In this document: piece after piece, positions 36,366 through 45,163 of the stretch
Layout of the letters: the number at the start of each line of letters is the position of its first letter
How positions within the stretch are numbered: the stretch's first letter is position 1
NCBI RefSeq assembly: GCF_029269835.1
Contig: NZ_JARJBB010000007.1
Span: forward strand, 62,001-126,000
Origin: Streptomyces tropicalis
GTDB taxonomy: Bacteria; Actinomycetota; Actinomycetes; Streptomycetales; Streptomycetaceae
Length of the DNA stretch: 64,000 nucleotides
Reading direction: 5' to 3'
The notes under the pieces: generated by a model
The model's database searches: none
What the model was told of the DNA's origin: nothing
The model's input: the letters and a program-made list of their open reading frames with translations, nothing else
Made by a program: the position numbers and the translations under genes

Positions 36366-37178
36366 ATGGACAGACAGCAGCGGGCGGACGCGGTGGACCG
36401 GGAGATGGCCGTGCGTCTACTTCCCGACGAGGCCGTCGGGGCCCTGGTGCTCTGGTGGAGTCAGAGCGCGGAACGGTACGCGGATGCGACGCCGGGAGCG
36501 CACGCCATCGACTACACCCCCAGCCGGTGGGCACAGGTCACCCCGTGGCCTGCCTCGCTCGCACCCACCTCCACCAGCGGTGATGTCCAGGTGAGCCGGG
36601 CTGATGTGGCGTTGATCGTCGCGGATGCACTGAAGCGCGAGGCTTTCACCGAGGCCCTGGTCGCCACCTACGTATGGGGGAAGGGCAAGCGTGGCACCCG
36701 CGGCGGGAGCGGCCCGGCCACGCTGCAGAACATCCTTGCCCCCGTTGGTCAGGACGCTGTGCTCGGCAAGGCGGTCACCGCGCTGGGCGAGCACGGTTCA
36801 CAGCATGCCTACGCGGCACTCCACCGGCGGATTGCCGGGCTGGGGCCGTCGTTCTTCACCAAGTTCCTGTACTTCGCCGGCAAGGCGCTGCGTCCTGCAC
36901 ACGGGCCCGGGCCGCTCATCCTCGATCACGTCCTGTCCCAGCGGCTGCGCTCTCTGGCGACCGTGGTCGGCCGGGAAACCGGCTACGACCCCGACGGGGA
37001 GGTAGCGGCCTGGGTATGGGCGGACTGGGACTGGTCACCTCACCGCTACGAGGTCTACCTGTCATTCATGCAGGCGGCATCCCGGCAGATGGCAGCCACC
37101 AGCGGCTGGCCGTCCGACGCCGAACCTGACCTGCTCGAATGCGCCATGTTCAACACCGACTGGAAGCTGACCCGCTGA
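36366..37178 (+). CDS. 8-oxoguanine DNA glycosylase OGG-fold protein
   Basis: A 270-residue helical protein resembling the actinobacterial OGG-fold family. Recognised features: VSRADVALIVADALKREAFT, ATYVWGKGKRGTRGGSGPAT, GLGPSFFTKFLYFAGKAL (a helix-hairpin-helix-like block with a Lys in the position of the glycosylase nucleophile) and GPLILDHVLSQRL with a downstream Asp, followed by WSPHRYEVYLSFMQAASRQM. A role in base excision repair or nucleic-acid sensing is suggested by the fold name only. The ATG has a G-rich run (GGGGGG) 5 bases upstream. The gene lies just outside IS-end copy 3. Confidence 0.75.
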   Translation: MDRQQRADAVDREMAVRLLPDEAVGALVLWWSQSAERYADATPGAHAIDYTPSRWAQVTPWPASLAPTSTSGDVQVSRADVALIVADALKREAFTEALVATYVWGKGKRGTRGGSGPATLQNILAPVGQDAVLGKAVTALGEHGSQHAYAALHRRIAGLGPSFFTKFLYFAGKALRPAHGPGPLILDHVLSQRLRSLATVVGRETGYDPDGEVAAWVWADWDWSPHRYEVYLSFMQAASRQMAATSGWPSDAEPDLLECAMFNTDWKLTR

Positions 37179-37293
37179 CCGCACGGCACTGGTCGACACA
37201 CGGGGGATGCTGTCCTTATTAGGGGTCCCTGCAGAATGATCTTCCTGTGGCATGGTGGAGGTGGAACTGATTCCGTTCCTTTGAGCGTGACCC

Positions 37294-38093
37294 GTGGCAC
37301 GGCGGAAGCCGTGGGAGATCAATGACGAACCGTGGGCAGTGATCGAGCCGCTACTGCCGAAGGTGGAGCGTCGGACCCGGCATCCGGGGCGCAAACGGCA
37401 CCCGGACCGGCTGGTGTTCAGGGCATCCTGTTCGTGCTGTACACCGGGATCGCCTGGGAACATCTTCCGCAGGACTCGGCTTCGGCTCGGCCATGACCTG
37501 CTGGCGGCGGTTGGCCGAGTGGACTGAAGCAGGGGTGTGGCCCCGGCTGCACGAGGTCCTGTTCACCCAGCTGCGCGGCGCGAACGCCGTGGACTTCTCC
37601 CGGGCGGCGGTCGACGGCTCCCACATCCGGGCGGTAAAAGGGGATCCAAGACCGGACGAAGCCCCGTCGACCGGGGCAGGACGGGCAGCAAGCACCACCC
37701 GATCACCGACCCAACCGGCATCCCCCTCGCCGCCACCCTGACCGGCGGCAACCGCAACGACGTCACCCAGCTGATCCCACTCCTCAGGGCCATGCCGCCG
37801 GTACGGGGCAACCGCGGCCGGCCCCGGCGCCGCCCTGACGTGGTGCTCGGGGACCATGGCTACGACCACGACAAGTACCGCCGCGCGTCCGGGACCTCGG
37901 CGTGAAACCACTGATCGCCCGCCGCGGCACCGAACACGGCTCCGGCCTGAGCACCCAACGCTGGATCGCGGAGCGCGCCTTCGCCCACCTGGACTGGTTC
38001 CGCCGCCCACGCATACGCCGGGAGATACGAGACGACATCCACGAAGCCTTCCTCACCTTCGGCTGCGCACTCTTATCTGCTGGCGACGCCTGA
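37294..38093 (+). pseudogene. IS5-family transposase, multiply frameshifted
   Basis: A complete but broken IS5-type transposase. Blocks in order and in changing frames: MARRKPWEINDEPWAVIEPL (37294), TCWRRLAEWTEAGVWPRLHE (37496), FSRAAVDGSHIRAVKG with the first Asp, KTGRSPVDRGRTGSKHHPIT (next frame), PDVVLGDHGYDHDKYRR with the second Asp, and KPLIARRGTEHGSGLSTQRW with the final E-R-AFAHL block (37902-38060, third frame). At least four indels interrupt it, so it is dead. Clear terminal repeats could not be fixed. Confidence 0.88.
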
Positions 38094-38175
38094 ACGCGCC
38101 CCGCCTGGTTCCGGCCGAGGCCGCTGGTGCAGGATCCTGGGGTCGGGATCCGGCTCCAGGAGGCACCCCATCACC

Positions 38176-38625
38176 GTGATCACACACGAAGACCCGATTG
38201 GCCGGGGCCCCAGCAACTACATGATCCACGCCGACCTGTCGGATCGGCAGGACGGCTGGCGCGAGCAGCTTTGGACCCGGCAGCTCGCGCCTGACCGGTT
38301 CGAGGTGGCCTGCCTGCCCTTCTTCACCTACGGCATCTGCTACCGCGACGTGGTGACCATTGACAGCAACCACCTGGTAACAGCCGTGCTGGAGAAGTCC
38401 GGCCACCGGACACTTCGGGTCGCTCTGGTCGTCGACCACCCGGATCGGGACCAGTTGCACGAACTCCTGCACGGCAGCGCCGTTCAGACCGGCCTGCCCC
38501 ACGAATGGCTCCAGGCGACCTACCTCGCGGTCGATCTCCCGCCGGACACGGATCCGACGGCACTCGTGAAGATCCTGGAGGCACCCGCTCGGACCAGCGC
38601 TGTCCACTGGGAGATCGACTCCTGA
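38176..38625 (+). CDS. DUF4265 domain protein
   Basis: A 149-residue protein of the DUF4265 family, recognised by EQLWTRQLAPDRFEVACLPF (LWARPL...RLxxIPFF pattern), FTYGICYRDVVTIDSNHL (YGxxxGDVV), and the ACT-like second half TLRVALVVDHPDRDQLHELL. The family is small, cytosolic and of unknown function, often near polymorphic toxin loci. The start is GTG; a GGAGG lies about 13 bases upstream, rather far. The gene lies between the dead IS5 transposase and the TnsB operon, and converges on the latter with 9 bases between stops. Confidence 0.78.
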   Translation: MITHEDPIGRGPSNYMIHADLSDRQDGWREQLWTRQLAPDRFEVACLPFFTYGICYRDVVTIDSNHLVTAVLEKSGHRTLRVALVVDHPDRDQLHELLHGSAVQTGLPHEWLQATYLAVDLPPDTDPTALVKILEAPARTSAVHWEIDS

Positions 38626-38634
38626 GCCGAAAGC

Positions 38635-39801
38635 TCATTCCGTTATGAGTTCTGAAGTGCGTCGGGGTGTGTGGCGGGCGCGGGCCGCGACGAGGCAGCA
38701 GGACTCGGTGGCGTGGGCGACATCGCTGCTATCCCGGGCTCTCACCTGGAAGGGCTTGTTGGCACCCGCATGGTGGGCGGGCAGATCGTGGCGGATGAAT
38801 GAGTACAGGTCGGTGTGGATGCGGGCGGCTTCCTGGAGGAGGCGTGCCCAGTCAGGAAGATCGGTGGAGAGGTCGCCGTGTGGGTGTTGTGGGGTGGCGA
38901 GGGTGAGCTGGGGCAGTTGGTCAGTGTCGTAGCCGGTCAGGACTCGGATGGCGACAGCTGCAGCGTGTACGGGGTGGGCGATGCGGGTGTGGATGCGCCG
39001 AGCCACGATTTCATGGTGTGGGTTGGGCGGGTCGGCGCGCGTGAACCGTGGCAGAGCAATGACGGGCGGCGACTTGCTGGTGGAACGCAGCCGGGTGGAA
39101 GAGCGGTGGGCGCTGGAGGAGGCTTCACCGGACTTGCCGGCGGGGTGCCGAGGGCGTGGGGGAAGTTCGTACCAGAACTCGTTGCGATGTCCGGGAAACG
39201 GTGCGCGCTGCCACCAGGGGTAGCCCTCGGGAGTGTGTGAGGTGAGGCCTTGATCTGTGGTCAGGTGCTGTCGAGTGTCTTTGAGGGTGCCGATCTGCTG
39301 ATGGGCGACAGCGCTGAGGACGGTAGCCAGGGCAGCTGGTGGTGGGCCGCTGACGACGAGCGTGAGCCGTATGTGGGTGCGTTCGCGCAGTGCCATGAGG
39401 TGTTCGAGGTGGCGGCTCGTGATGCGGTGAGCGCGGCAGATGATGTAGTGGCTGATGTTGAGGGCTTGAGTCCATGCGACCGCTATACGCCAGGATTCGT
39501 CGGCGTTGCCGGTCCACCAGGGCAGGTCGCTGTCTGGGGGCGGAAGGTGTTTACCCAGGGCTCGGATGAGGTCGTGAGCCAGGTAGGCCGGCGCAGTTGC
39601 CAGGGGTGTGGGGTGGACGGCGATCTGGCCGAGCGCGGGCTGGTGTGCGGCAAGTGCGGATGTGGTGTAGGCGGGCTGGTCGTCGGTGTCGGTGATCAGG
39701 GTGATGGGGGGCAGACCGGGGTCGGTGTGACCTGGTGACCAGGTGGGGGTCCATTGGCGGGGGGTCTCGTCTGGTGCGGCGTTGGATGACGATGAAGTCA
39801 T
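38635..39801 (-). CDS. Last gene of the TnsB operon; ATPase-derived protein without a P-loop
   Basis: A 388-residue protein. Residues about 95-190 track the neighbouring AAA ATPase in layout: LNISHYIICRAHRITSRHLE stands where that protein has its Walker B and sensor helix (RLLAIDEAHQLSASCIEYLR), followed by a LTLVVSGPPPAAL strand like ILLLASRPRLRAL, but there is no Walker A and the Asp-Glu pair is replaced by Arg-Ala. After a Ser/Arg-rich linker a helical C-terminal domain follows (ARRIHTRIAHPVHAAAVAIR). No zinc finger or HTH of TniQ/TnsD type is seen. Its ATG overlaps the preceding stop by 4 bases (ATGA). It may be a regulatory or target-selection subunit derived from a duplicated ATPase; this is inference. 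Confidence 0.68.
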   Translation of the reverse strand: MTSSSSNAAPDETPRQWTPTWSPGHTDPGLPPITLITDTDDQPAYTTSALAAHQPALGQIAVHPTPLATAPAYLAHDLIRALGKHLPPPDSDLPWWTGNADESWRIAVAWTQALNISHYIICRAHRITSRHLEHLMALRERTHIRLTLVVSGPPPAALATVLSAVAHQQIGTLKDTRQHLTTDQGLTSHTPEGYPWWQRAPFPGHRNEFWYELPPRPRHPAGKSGEASSSAHRSSTRLRSTSKSPPVIALPRFTRADPPNPHHEIVARRIHTRIAHPVHAAAVAIRVLTGYDTDQLPQLTLATPQHPHGDLSTDLPDWARLLQEAARIHTDLYSFIRHDLPAHHAGANKPFQVRARDSSDVAHATESCCLVAARARHTPRRTSELITE

Positions 39802-40565
39802 GAGGTGGGGGCCAGACGGGGTTGGAGGCGGCGCAGGAGGGCGCCGGGGTCTGGAAGGTGGCCGGGGTGGCGGCGCCGGTGGGCTTGGAGCTGGTGGGTC
39901 AGGGCGGCCCAGCGGCGGAGGTTGCCGTGGCCCCACATGTCGTCGAGGTGGGCGAGGGTTCGGCTGGGTGCGTTCTGCCACAGGGGGTGGAAGGCAGGCA
40001 GCATGGTGAGGACTTCGTCCGGGGCGAGGGGTTCCATGTAGTGCCAGGTGGCGACGCGGCTGAGCAGCGCGCGCTGTGAACGTAGGGCCCTGAGACGGGG
40101 CCGGCTGGCGAGCAGCAGGATGGTGACCTGGGGGACAGGATCGTCGTGGAGGTAGCGCAGGTACTCGATGCAGGAGGCGGACAGCTGGTGGGCTTCGTCT
40201 ATGGCGAGGAGGCGGGGTGGGCGAGCCAGGGCGTGGCGCAGATAGTCGTCGCAAATGCCAGCGTCCTGCGGCGGGTCGCCCGGCAGGTTGAGGGCGTGGT
40301 GGAGGCTGTGGCGCAGGTCTTCGGGGCGTGCCTGTGGGCGCGGCAGTAGACGTAGCGCGGGCAGGGTGGGGCGCTGCTCGCACAGGATGTACAGGGTGAA
40401 GGTTTTGCCGACTCCCGGGTCAGCGGTTAGGCACATCATGCTCTGCTCGTGCAGCGCGTTGTCGAGGGCGTGGGTGGCTGCCCGCACGGCCTGGGTGGTG
40501 ACGGGGCGGGCGTCGGGCAGGCTGAGGTAATGGGGCGCGGACGGGGTGCTGTTGAGGGTGGTCAT
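39798..40565 (-). CDS. AAA+ ATPase, second TniB/TnsC-like protein
   Basis: A 255-residue P-loop ATPase. Walker A is ADPGVGKT at residues 48-55, Walker B RLLAIDEAH with Asp123-Glu124, a sensor 1-like Ser in LLLASRP, and an arginine-finger region in RALLSRVATWHYMEPL. Length and build match TniB/IstB/TnsC-type transposition regulators, which load the transposase on target DNA. It overlaps the preceding gene by 4 bases (ATGA) and the next by 4 bases, so the operon makes two different AAA ATPases in a fixed ratio. Confidence 0.85.
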   Translation of the reverse strand: MTTLNSTPSAPHYLSLPDARPVTTQAVRAATHALDNALHEQSMMCLTADPGVGKTFTLYILCEQRPTLPALRLLPRPQARPEDLRHSLHHALNLPGDPPQDAGICDDYLRHALARPPRLLAIDEAHQLSASCIEYLRYLHDDPVPQVTILLLASRPRLRALRSQRALLSRVATWHYMEPLAPDEVLTMLPAFHPLWQNAPSRTLAHLDDMWGHGNLRRWAALTHQLQAHRRRHPGHLPDPGALLRRLQPRLAPTS

Positions 40566-41770
40566 CCGGCGTCCTGCTGGGGGCGGCGGGAGCGGCGGCG
40601 GTGAGGCAGGGCGCGGCGGATAGCCCAGCGGGCGATGGCTTCATCGACTTTCTCGAGGCCGCGGCGCTTCATGCCTTCGAGGACGTGGTAGGTGATCTTG
40701 GACCAGACGCGGAAGGTTCCGCCGGCGCCTTCTTCGTAGACGTAGTCGATGAGTTCGGGTGAGGCGTCGGCCCAGACGGGGTGGAAGAGGGGGATGTTGC
40801 GCTGGACCTCGTCGGCTTCCATGGGGGCGAATTCCTGCCAGATGTAGATGCGGGAGGCGAGGGCGGGTTCGCTGTAGAGGGTTTTGTAGGCCTCTTCGCC
40901 GCCGACGAAGAGGACGGCGGGGCGGTTCTTGTTCTTGCCGGTGTCCCACAGGTGGCGGACGAACTCGAAGCATTCGCGGCTGAACTGCTGGGCTTCGTCG
41001 CAGACTAGGACGTAGGGCTTGCGGGCGAGGGTTCGCTTGAGCAGGCGGTCGAACTCGCTGGGGTGGGAGGGGGGTTCGCCTTCGAGGCGGAGTTCGGTGA
41101 ACAGTTCCTGGCGGATGTCGCGGGGGGTGGGGCGGGAGCGGAACTGCAGGAGCAGGACGCGTTCGGCGGAGACTTCCTTCAGGGCGGCCAGGACGGAGAA
41201 GGTTTTGCCGAGGCCGGCGTCTCCGTAGATGCAGGACATCGCCCGGGCTTCGATGGTGTCGGCGATGTTCTCGCTGGCTTCGAGGAGGGCTTCGGTGGCG
41301 ACGATGCGGGCGTCGGCGAGGTTGAGGTAGAAGTCGGGTTCGCCGACGACCTCGTCCTGGTCGGGGCGGGGTGTCGTCTGCGTGGTGTCGGTGTCGGTCA
41401 CGTCTGTGTCCTTCGTGGTCATCGGGGCGGTGTGGGTGTCGTCAGGTGCGGGGTGGGTGGGCTGGCCGTGGGCTGTGCCGAGCTGCTGGCCGGTGGCGGC
41501 GTCGTACACGTCGACGGTGTCGGGGCCGCGGGGTCGGATACGGACGGTGCACTGGGCGTGGGCGGTCATCCAGGTGGCTGTGTAGGGGCGGCCTCGCCAG
41601 CGCACCTGCTGGCCGCGGATGATCCGGGTGGCCCGGTTGGAGGGCGGGTCGGGGCAGTGAGCGGGGTGGTCACGTGCGTTCCTCGGGTTGGGTGGGTTCG
41701 GGGGTGCTGGGGACGGCCCAGCGACCCGGGGGGATGACCCGGCGGGGCATGTAGTCGGGGGGCAGGTCAT
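40562..41770 (-). CDS. TnsC/TniB-like AAA+ ATPase with N-terminal Mu-C-like barrel
   Basis: Up to 402 residues. Residues about 56-105 (VRWRGRPYTATWMTAHAQCT, then VRIRPRGPDTVDVYDAATGQ and QLGTA) look like the C-terminal beta-barrel of Mu/TnsB transposases, as also found in the next gene's IRFQGRDYMAGWMTGRSGTR. The ATPase follows: Walker A CIYGDAGLGKT ending at 190, Walker B YVLVCDEAQQF with Asp258-Glu259, then a sensor region (PAVLFVGGEEAYKTL) and SRIYIWQEF. The start is uncertain: ATG at 41770 would overlap the tnsB-like gene by 101 bases, GTG at 41605 would cut the barrel's edge, and GTG near 41400 with AAGGA upstream would give the bare ATPase. All are in one frame. Confidence 0.8.
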   Translation of the reverse strand: MTCPPTTCPAGSSPRVAGPSPAPPNPPNPRNARDHPAHCPDPPSNRATRIIRGQQVRWRGRPYTATWMTAHAQCTVRIRPRGPDTVDVYDAATGQQLGTAHGQPTHPAPDDTHTAPMTTKDTDVTDTDTTQTTPRPDQDEVVGEPDFYLNLADARIVATEALLEASENIADTIEARAMSCIYGDAGLGKTFSVLAALKEVSAERVLLLQFRSRPTPRDIRQELFTELRLEGEPPSHPSEFDRLLKRTLARKPYVLVCDEAQQFSRECFEFVRHLWDTGKNKNRPAVLFVGGEEAYKTLYSEPALASRIYIWQEFAPMEADEVQRNIPLFHPVWADASPELIDYVYEEGAGGTFRVWSKITYHVLEGMKRRGLEKVDEAIARWAIRRALPHRRRSRRPQQDAG

Positions 41771-43271
41771 CGGCGGGCCGGTTGGAGCGCAGGGTGCGCA
41801 GTTCTTTCACGGCCTGCTGGCGGGTCATGGCTGCGTCTGCGCGGGCCGGGCCCGCGGTGGTGTGCGGCTTGAAGCGTCGGCGGCGCAGGGCCTCGGCCCG
41901 GCGCAGGTCGCGGCGCAGGCGGCGGGCGCGTTCGGTACGGGCCTGGTAGACCTGCTCGATCTGCTCGTCGGTGGCCCGGTCGGCGAGGTAGGCGGTGCCC
42001 AGGTGGTGGCGGTTGTCGGCGTCGAAGACCTCGATCTGCTCGAGGTGGTGGGGCTGGAAGCGGACGTGGACGCGGGTGCCGGAGCGGCCGGTCATCCAGC
42101 CGGCCATGTAGTCGCGCCCCTGGAAGCGGATGCCATGGCCGTGGATGACGCGGGTGGAACGGTCTCCTTCCAGGAGGAAGGCGTGCAGGTCTTCGGCGCT
42201 GACCTCGCGGAGCGGGGTGTCCTCGCTGTTCCACCATTCCAGCGGGGTGAGACCGCCGTAGTCGGCCATCTTGTGTTCGGTGTTGCGCTCGTGAACCCAC
42301 TTCGCGAAGCGCTCGACGAAGCCCTCGAAGGTCAGGGGTGGGTCCTTCTCCCCCGAGCGGCGACGAGTATCGAGCTTCTGGGCCTTGGTATAGCGGGGCA
42401 ACTTGGAGAAGAACATGCTGGTGGCGGCACGGTTGAGGTTTTCGATGCTGCCCTTGAGGTAGGGCGTGTAGGGAGGCAGGACATCGACCTGGACGGCGAA
42501 GGCGCCGAGGGCCTCCTGGACGGCACGCGACAGGAAATCCTTGCCGCGGTCGATACGGATTCTGGTGGGCAGGCCTCCTGCCGGGCCGTAGGTGTCGCCG
42601 CGCAGGATGCAGGATCTGAGAGCGGCCAGGACGGAGCCGCGGTGCGGGAAGTGGGGAGTGACGGCCCAGCCCATGATCATGCCTGTGTGGCAGTCGCAGA
42701 ACCAGGTCACCCACGGTTTGACCAGCCGCCCGTCAGCCCATACCCAGACGGGGGCTTGCTTGTGGTCGCCTTCCCACTCCTCGTTGCGTGCTGTAGGCGG
42801 GCGACGCAGGTGCGGGTCATGGCTGCGGGAAGCCGGCAGCCCGGCTCGTAGGCCGGCCAGGTCGCCGGGCGTCAGGTCGCGTTTGACGGCCCGGTGCAAG
42901 GTGGACAGGCCCACCGGGGTGGCACCCGTCTTCTCGGCATCCATGGCGAGTTCACCGTGGACAGCTTTGACATTGCCGCGGTGGTAGGCCAGCAGAACCC
43001 GGATGTCGTCGGTGATCTCGAAGCGGTCCCGGCTGCGCTGCAAGGGCTCGCCGAGCCGGGCGCGGGCCAGGTTGCGCCACACCGTTCTGACGTGCACTCC
43101 GAGAGTGTGGGCGGAGAGCTGGACATGCGCGGTGGTGAGCTCGCCCCGCTTCGACAACTCCAGTAGGGCCCGGATGGCGGGACCCATAAGTTCGTCACGT
43201 TCGCGCCGTCGTCGGACTGTGCCGTCGGCTGCAGGGTGATCACTTGGGTCAGGAACCACCACAGGGACCAT
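41670..43271 (-). CDS. TnsB/TniA/Mu-type DDE transposase
   Basis: A 533-residue transposase. The N-terminus has an HTH (TTAHVQLSAHTLGVHVRTVW). The rve core shows the catalytic triad: D169 in EEWEGDHKQ, D241 in RIRIDRGKDF and E277 in YLKGSIENLNR. The Mu-C barrel follows (IHGHGIRFQGRDYMAGWMTG, FQPHHLEQIEVFDADNRHHL), then a basic helical tail (ARTERARRLRRDLRRAEALR) for ATPase contact. It is the strand-transfer enzyme of Tn7/Tn5053/Mu-like elements and heads a four-gene operon with two AAA ATPases. No ribosome site is strong at 43271. Confidence 0.92.
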   Translation of the reverse strand: MVPVVVPDPSDHPAADGTVRRRRERDELMGPAIRALLELSKRGELTTAHVQLSAHTLGVHVRTVWRNLARARLGEPLQRSRDRFEITDDIRVLLAYHRGNVKAVHGELAMDAEKTGATPVGLSTLHRAVKRDLTPGDLAGLRAGLPASRSHDPHLRRPPTARNEEWEGDHKQAPVWVWADGRLVKPWVTWFCDCHTGMIMGWAVTPHFPHRGSVLAALRSCILRGDTYGPAGGLPTRIRIDRGKDFLSRAVQEALGAFAVQVDVLPPYTPYLKGSIENLNRAATSMFFSKLPRYTKAQKLDTRRRSGEKDPPLTFEGFVERFAKWVHERNTEHKMADYGGLTPLEWWNSEDTPLREVSAEDLHAFLLEGDRSTRVIHGHGIRFQGRDYMAGWMTGRSGTRVHVRFQPHHLEQIEVFDADNRHHLGTAYLADRATDEQIEQVYQARTERARRLRRDLRRAEALRRRRFKPHTTAGPARADAAMTRQQAVKELRTLRSNRPADDLPPDYMPRRVIPPGRWAVPSTPEPTQPEERT

Positions 43272-44040
43272 GTCTTTCTGTAGGCGCCGGGCACGCGGAC
43301 GGCAGCTGAATTCTCAAGTCGGGGTAGGGGATGTGTTCGATGGCGACGCAGGCCGGCTTCACGTCGGTCAGAGTGGTTTGCTGCTGGTGGGTTGGGGTGT
43401 ACGAGTCGCTTCGTGGCAGAGCAGCGAACGTTGTAGAAGGGCTTGTCGGCTCTGTTCCGTCCCCTTGCGCCAGGGCCATGCATGGATCTGGCCGGGGTGC
43501 GCGGCTTTGCCAGGCGCGTGCAGTGCCTCTCCTCTAGTGGTGAGAGGACACAAGCTGGTTGAACAGGCGGTGCCCCATAGCTCCCCCGATGATGGTCGGC
43601 CGAAGGCAGGGGCGGCCCACGCCACAGCGGGTGGGCGCATGGCATGAGGGCCGGGGTGTGCTGGACGCGGTCGGCGTGCCGAACACGGCTCGAACTTAGA
43701 GCGAGCTGGTGAGGCTCAAGATTTTTCCGGTCATCTGTTCCGCTGTTCCAGGCTGCCATGCAACGCGCGTAGCAGCGGTGAGGACTTCGCGCGATCCGTC
43801 GCCAGGCGATTGGCCGGCCTGACCTCCCGGCAGGTCGCCATCGCAGGTCGGAGCGGTTCCTGGCCGGGTAACCAGTGTGTTCGGTAAAACGCTGCGGGGA
43901 AGAGGGCGGGGCACTGTAGAGGCAGGGTCTGACAACGGGCCTGGTGCCGATGAAACGGGGATGACGCGAAAATTCGGCTACCGTTCGGTACGGCGTACGG
44001 GCACGAGCTGGTGGTTGGCTGAGTGCGCCAGGATGCGGGC
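43272..44040. other. 770-base divergent gap beside the TnsB operon
   Basis: No gene recognised on either strand. This is where the operon promoter and, if the module is a transposon, a TnsB-binding end would be expected. A small inverted repeat (CCTCTC ... GAGAGG near 43528) is the only structure noticed; no repeated TnsB-type binding sites were found by eye. Confidence 0.45.
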
Positions 44041-45072
44041 ATGAGCCTCACCTCATCCCTCAGCGACCCCACATCAACGATGTCCCGGTTCCTGAGCGAA
44101 CATCTACCCAACGCCCATGACCTGTTACGCGACTGCCGCAAGCGCCTGACCCACTATCCCGCGCCGGTAAAGCCCGAGATCGGACCAGATCAGCGCCAGG
44201 AATACCGGACGCTTGGCCGCACCATCGACCACCGGCTGCGCATCAGCCTCGGCGCCCCCACCGGGCAGCCGATCAAAGACGGAATCGTACGGGCAGTTAT
44301 CCAAGATGACGGCTGGCCGAGGCCCGAAGTCATCAACACGGTGCAGGCCGCCGGCTTGGTGATGCTGAAAGAGCTGGACCGGTACACAAACAGCGACGGC
44401 CAGCCGCTGGTGCTCGATGCAAAGGACGAGGACCGGCTGGTACGGCTATGCCACATCGCTTCGAGCTTCGAGGCGATCTACCGCCTCGGGGGCTGGGCGC
44501 GCGGCAACAGCCTGGGGGCAAGCAGGCCTGCAGCAACACTGGAGGACCTCGTCGATGCCGTGCCGCCCTACGTTGTCGACGACATCCGCCGGCAGATGAA
44601 ACTGGCCGCACACCCCGGCCCCTTCGACCGCCTGCGACAACTGCCCGCAGCACAACGGGTCTGTGGGCCCGTCTTCGACGGCAGCATGGACGTCGACGGA
44701 GCCGATGCCGACTTCATCCTGGACGGACAGCTGATCGACTGCAAAGCCACCACCCGCCCCGACCGGATGGGCCGCGCCGAGTTCTACCAGCTCGCCGGCT
44801 ACCTCCTGCTCGACTACCACAACAACTACGCCATCAAATCCGTAGGGCTGTACCTCTCCCGCCAAGGCGCCCTCATCGACTGGAGCATCGCGGACTTCCT
44901 CGGCCTCATGGGCGCACAACTGGAACTGCCTGACCTGCGCGCCGCCTGCCAGTACGCGCTGACCAACGGCGCGGCCGGAACACCTCCCCCACCGAAGGAA
45001 CAGCGCCGACCCCTCCCCCGCCCGCGCAGCGCTCCCCCGGTCCAGGACACGCTCTTCGGTGATCTGTCCTGA
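44041..45072 (+). CDS. PD-(D/E)XK nuclease-like protein
   Basis: A 343-residue protein. The first 200 residues are helical without a known domain (ASSFEAIYRLGGWARGNSLG). A PD-(D/E)XK core follows: GSMDVDGADADFILDGQLID with D224 and D233, then CKATT with K235, next the helix RAEFYQLAGYLLLDYHNN (Q250 as the common QxxxY), and IKSVGLYLSRQGALIDWSI as the final strand pair. This is the nuclease fold shared by TnsA, Cas4, Mrr and others. It lies divergently next to the TnsB operon, so a TnsA-like role is conceivable but unproven. The ATG at 44041 has AGGA 7 bases upstream. Confidence 0.72.
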   Translation: MSLTSSLSDPTSTMSRFLSEHLPNAHDLLRDCRKRLTHYPAPVKPEIGPDQRQEYRTLGRTIDHRLRISLGAPTGQPIKDGIVRAVIQDDGWPRPEVINTVQAAGLVMLKELDRYTNSDGQPLVLDAKDEDRLVRLCHIASSFEAIYRLGGWARGNSLGASRPAATLEDLVDAVPPYVVDDIRRQMKLAAHPGPFDRLRQLPAAQRVCGPVFDGSMDVDGADADFILDGQLIDCKATTRPDRMGRAEFYQLAGYLLLDYHNNYAIKSVGLYLSRQGALIDWSIADFLGLMGAQLELPDLRAACQYALTNGAAGTPPPPKEQRRPLPRPRSAPPVQDTLFGDLS

Positions 45073-45163
45073 CCTCACAGCTCTGGCGGGGCCTGTGCTC
45101 GCCGCAGCCGACTACGGCGCGGGCTGGACACGGCGTTGCCGTGCCCGGTGCGCGGGGGCCGGG

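Noticed and set aside
37220..38150. Terminal inverted repeats of the broken IS5-type element
   Set aside because: Candidate ends near 37221 and 38127 share only a short CCTGCA core, which is too weak to define the element.
38635..39801. TniQ/TnsD-type target selector
   Set aside because: No CxxC zinc pairs and no HTH typical of TniQ are present; the middle instead tracks the neighbouring ATPase.
38635..40383. A 582-codon minus frame
   Set aside because: The first part is the shadow of the 255-aa ATPase; the real gene starts at the coupled ATG at 39801.
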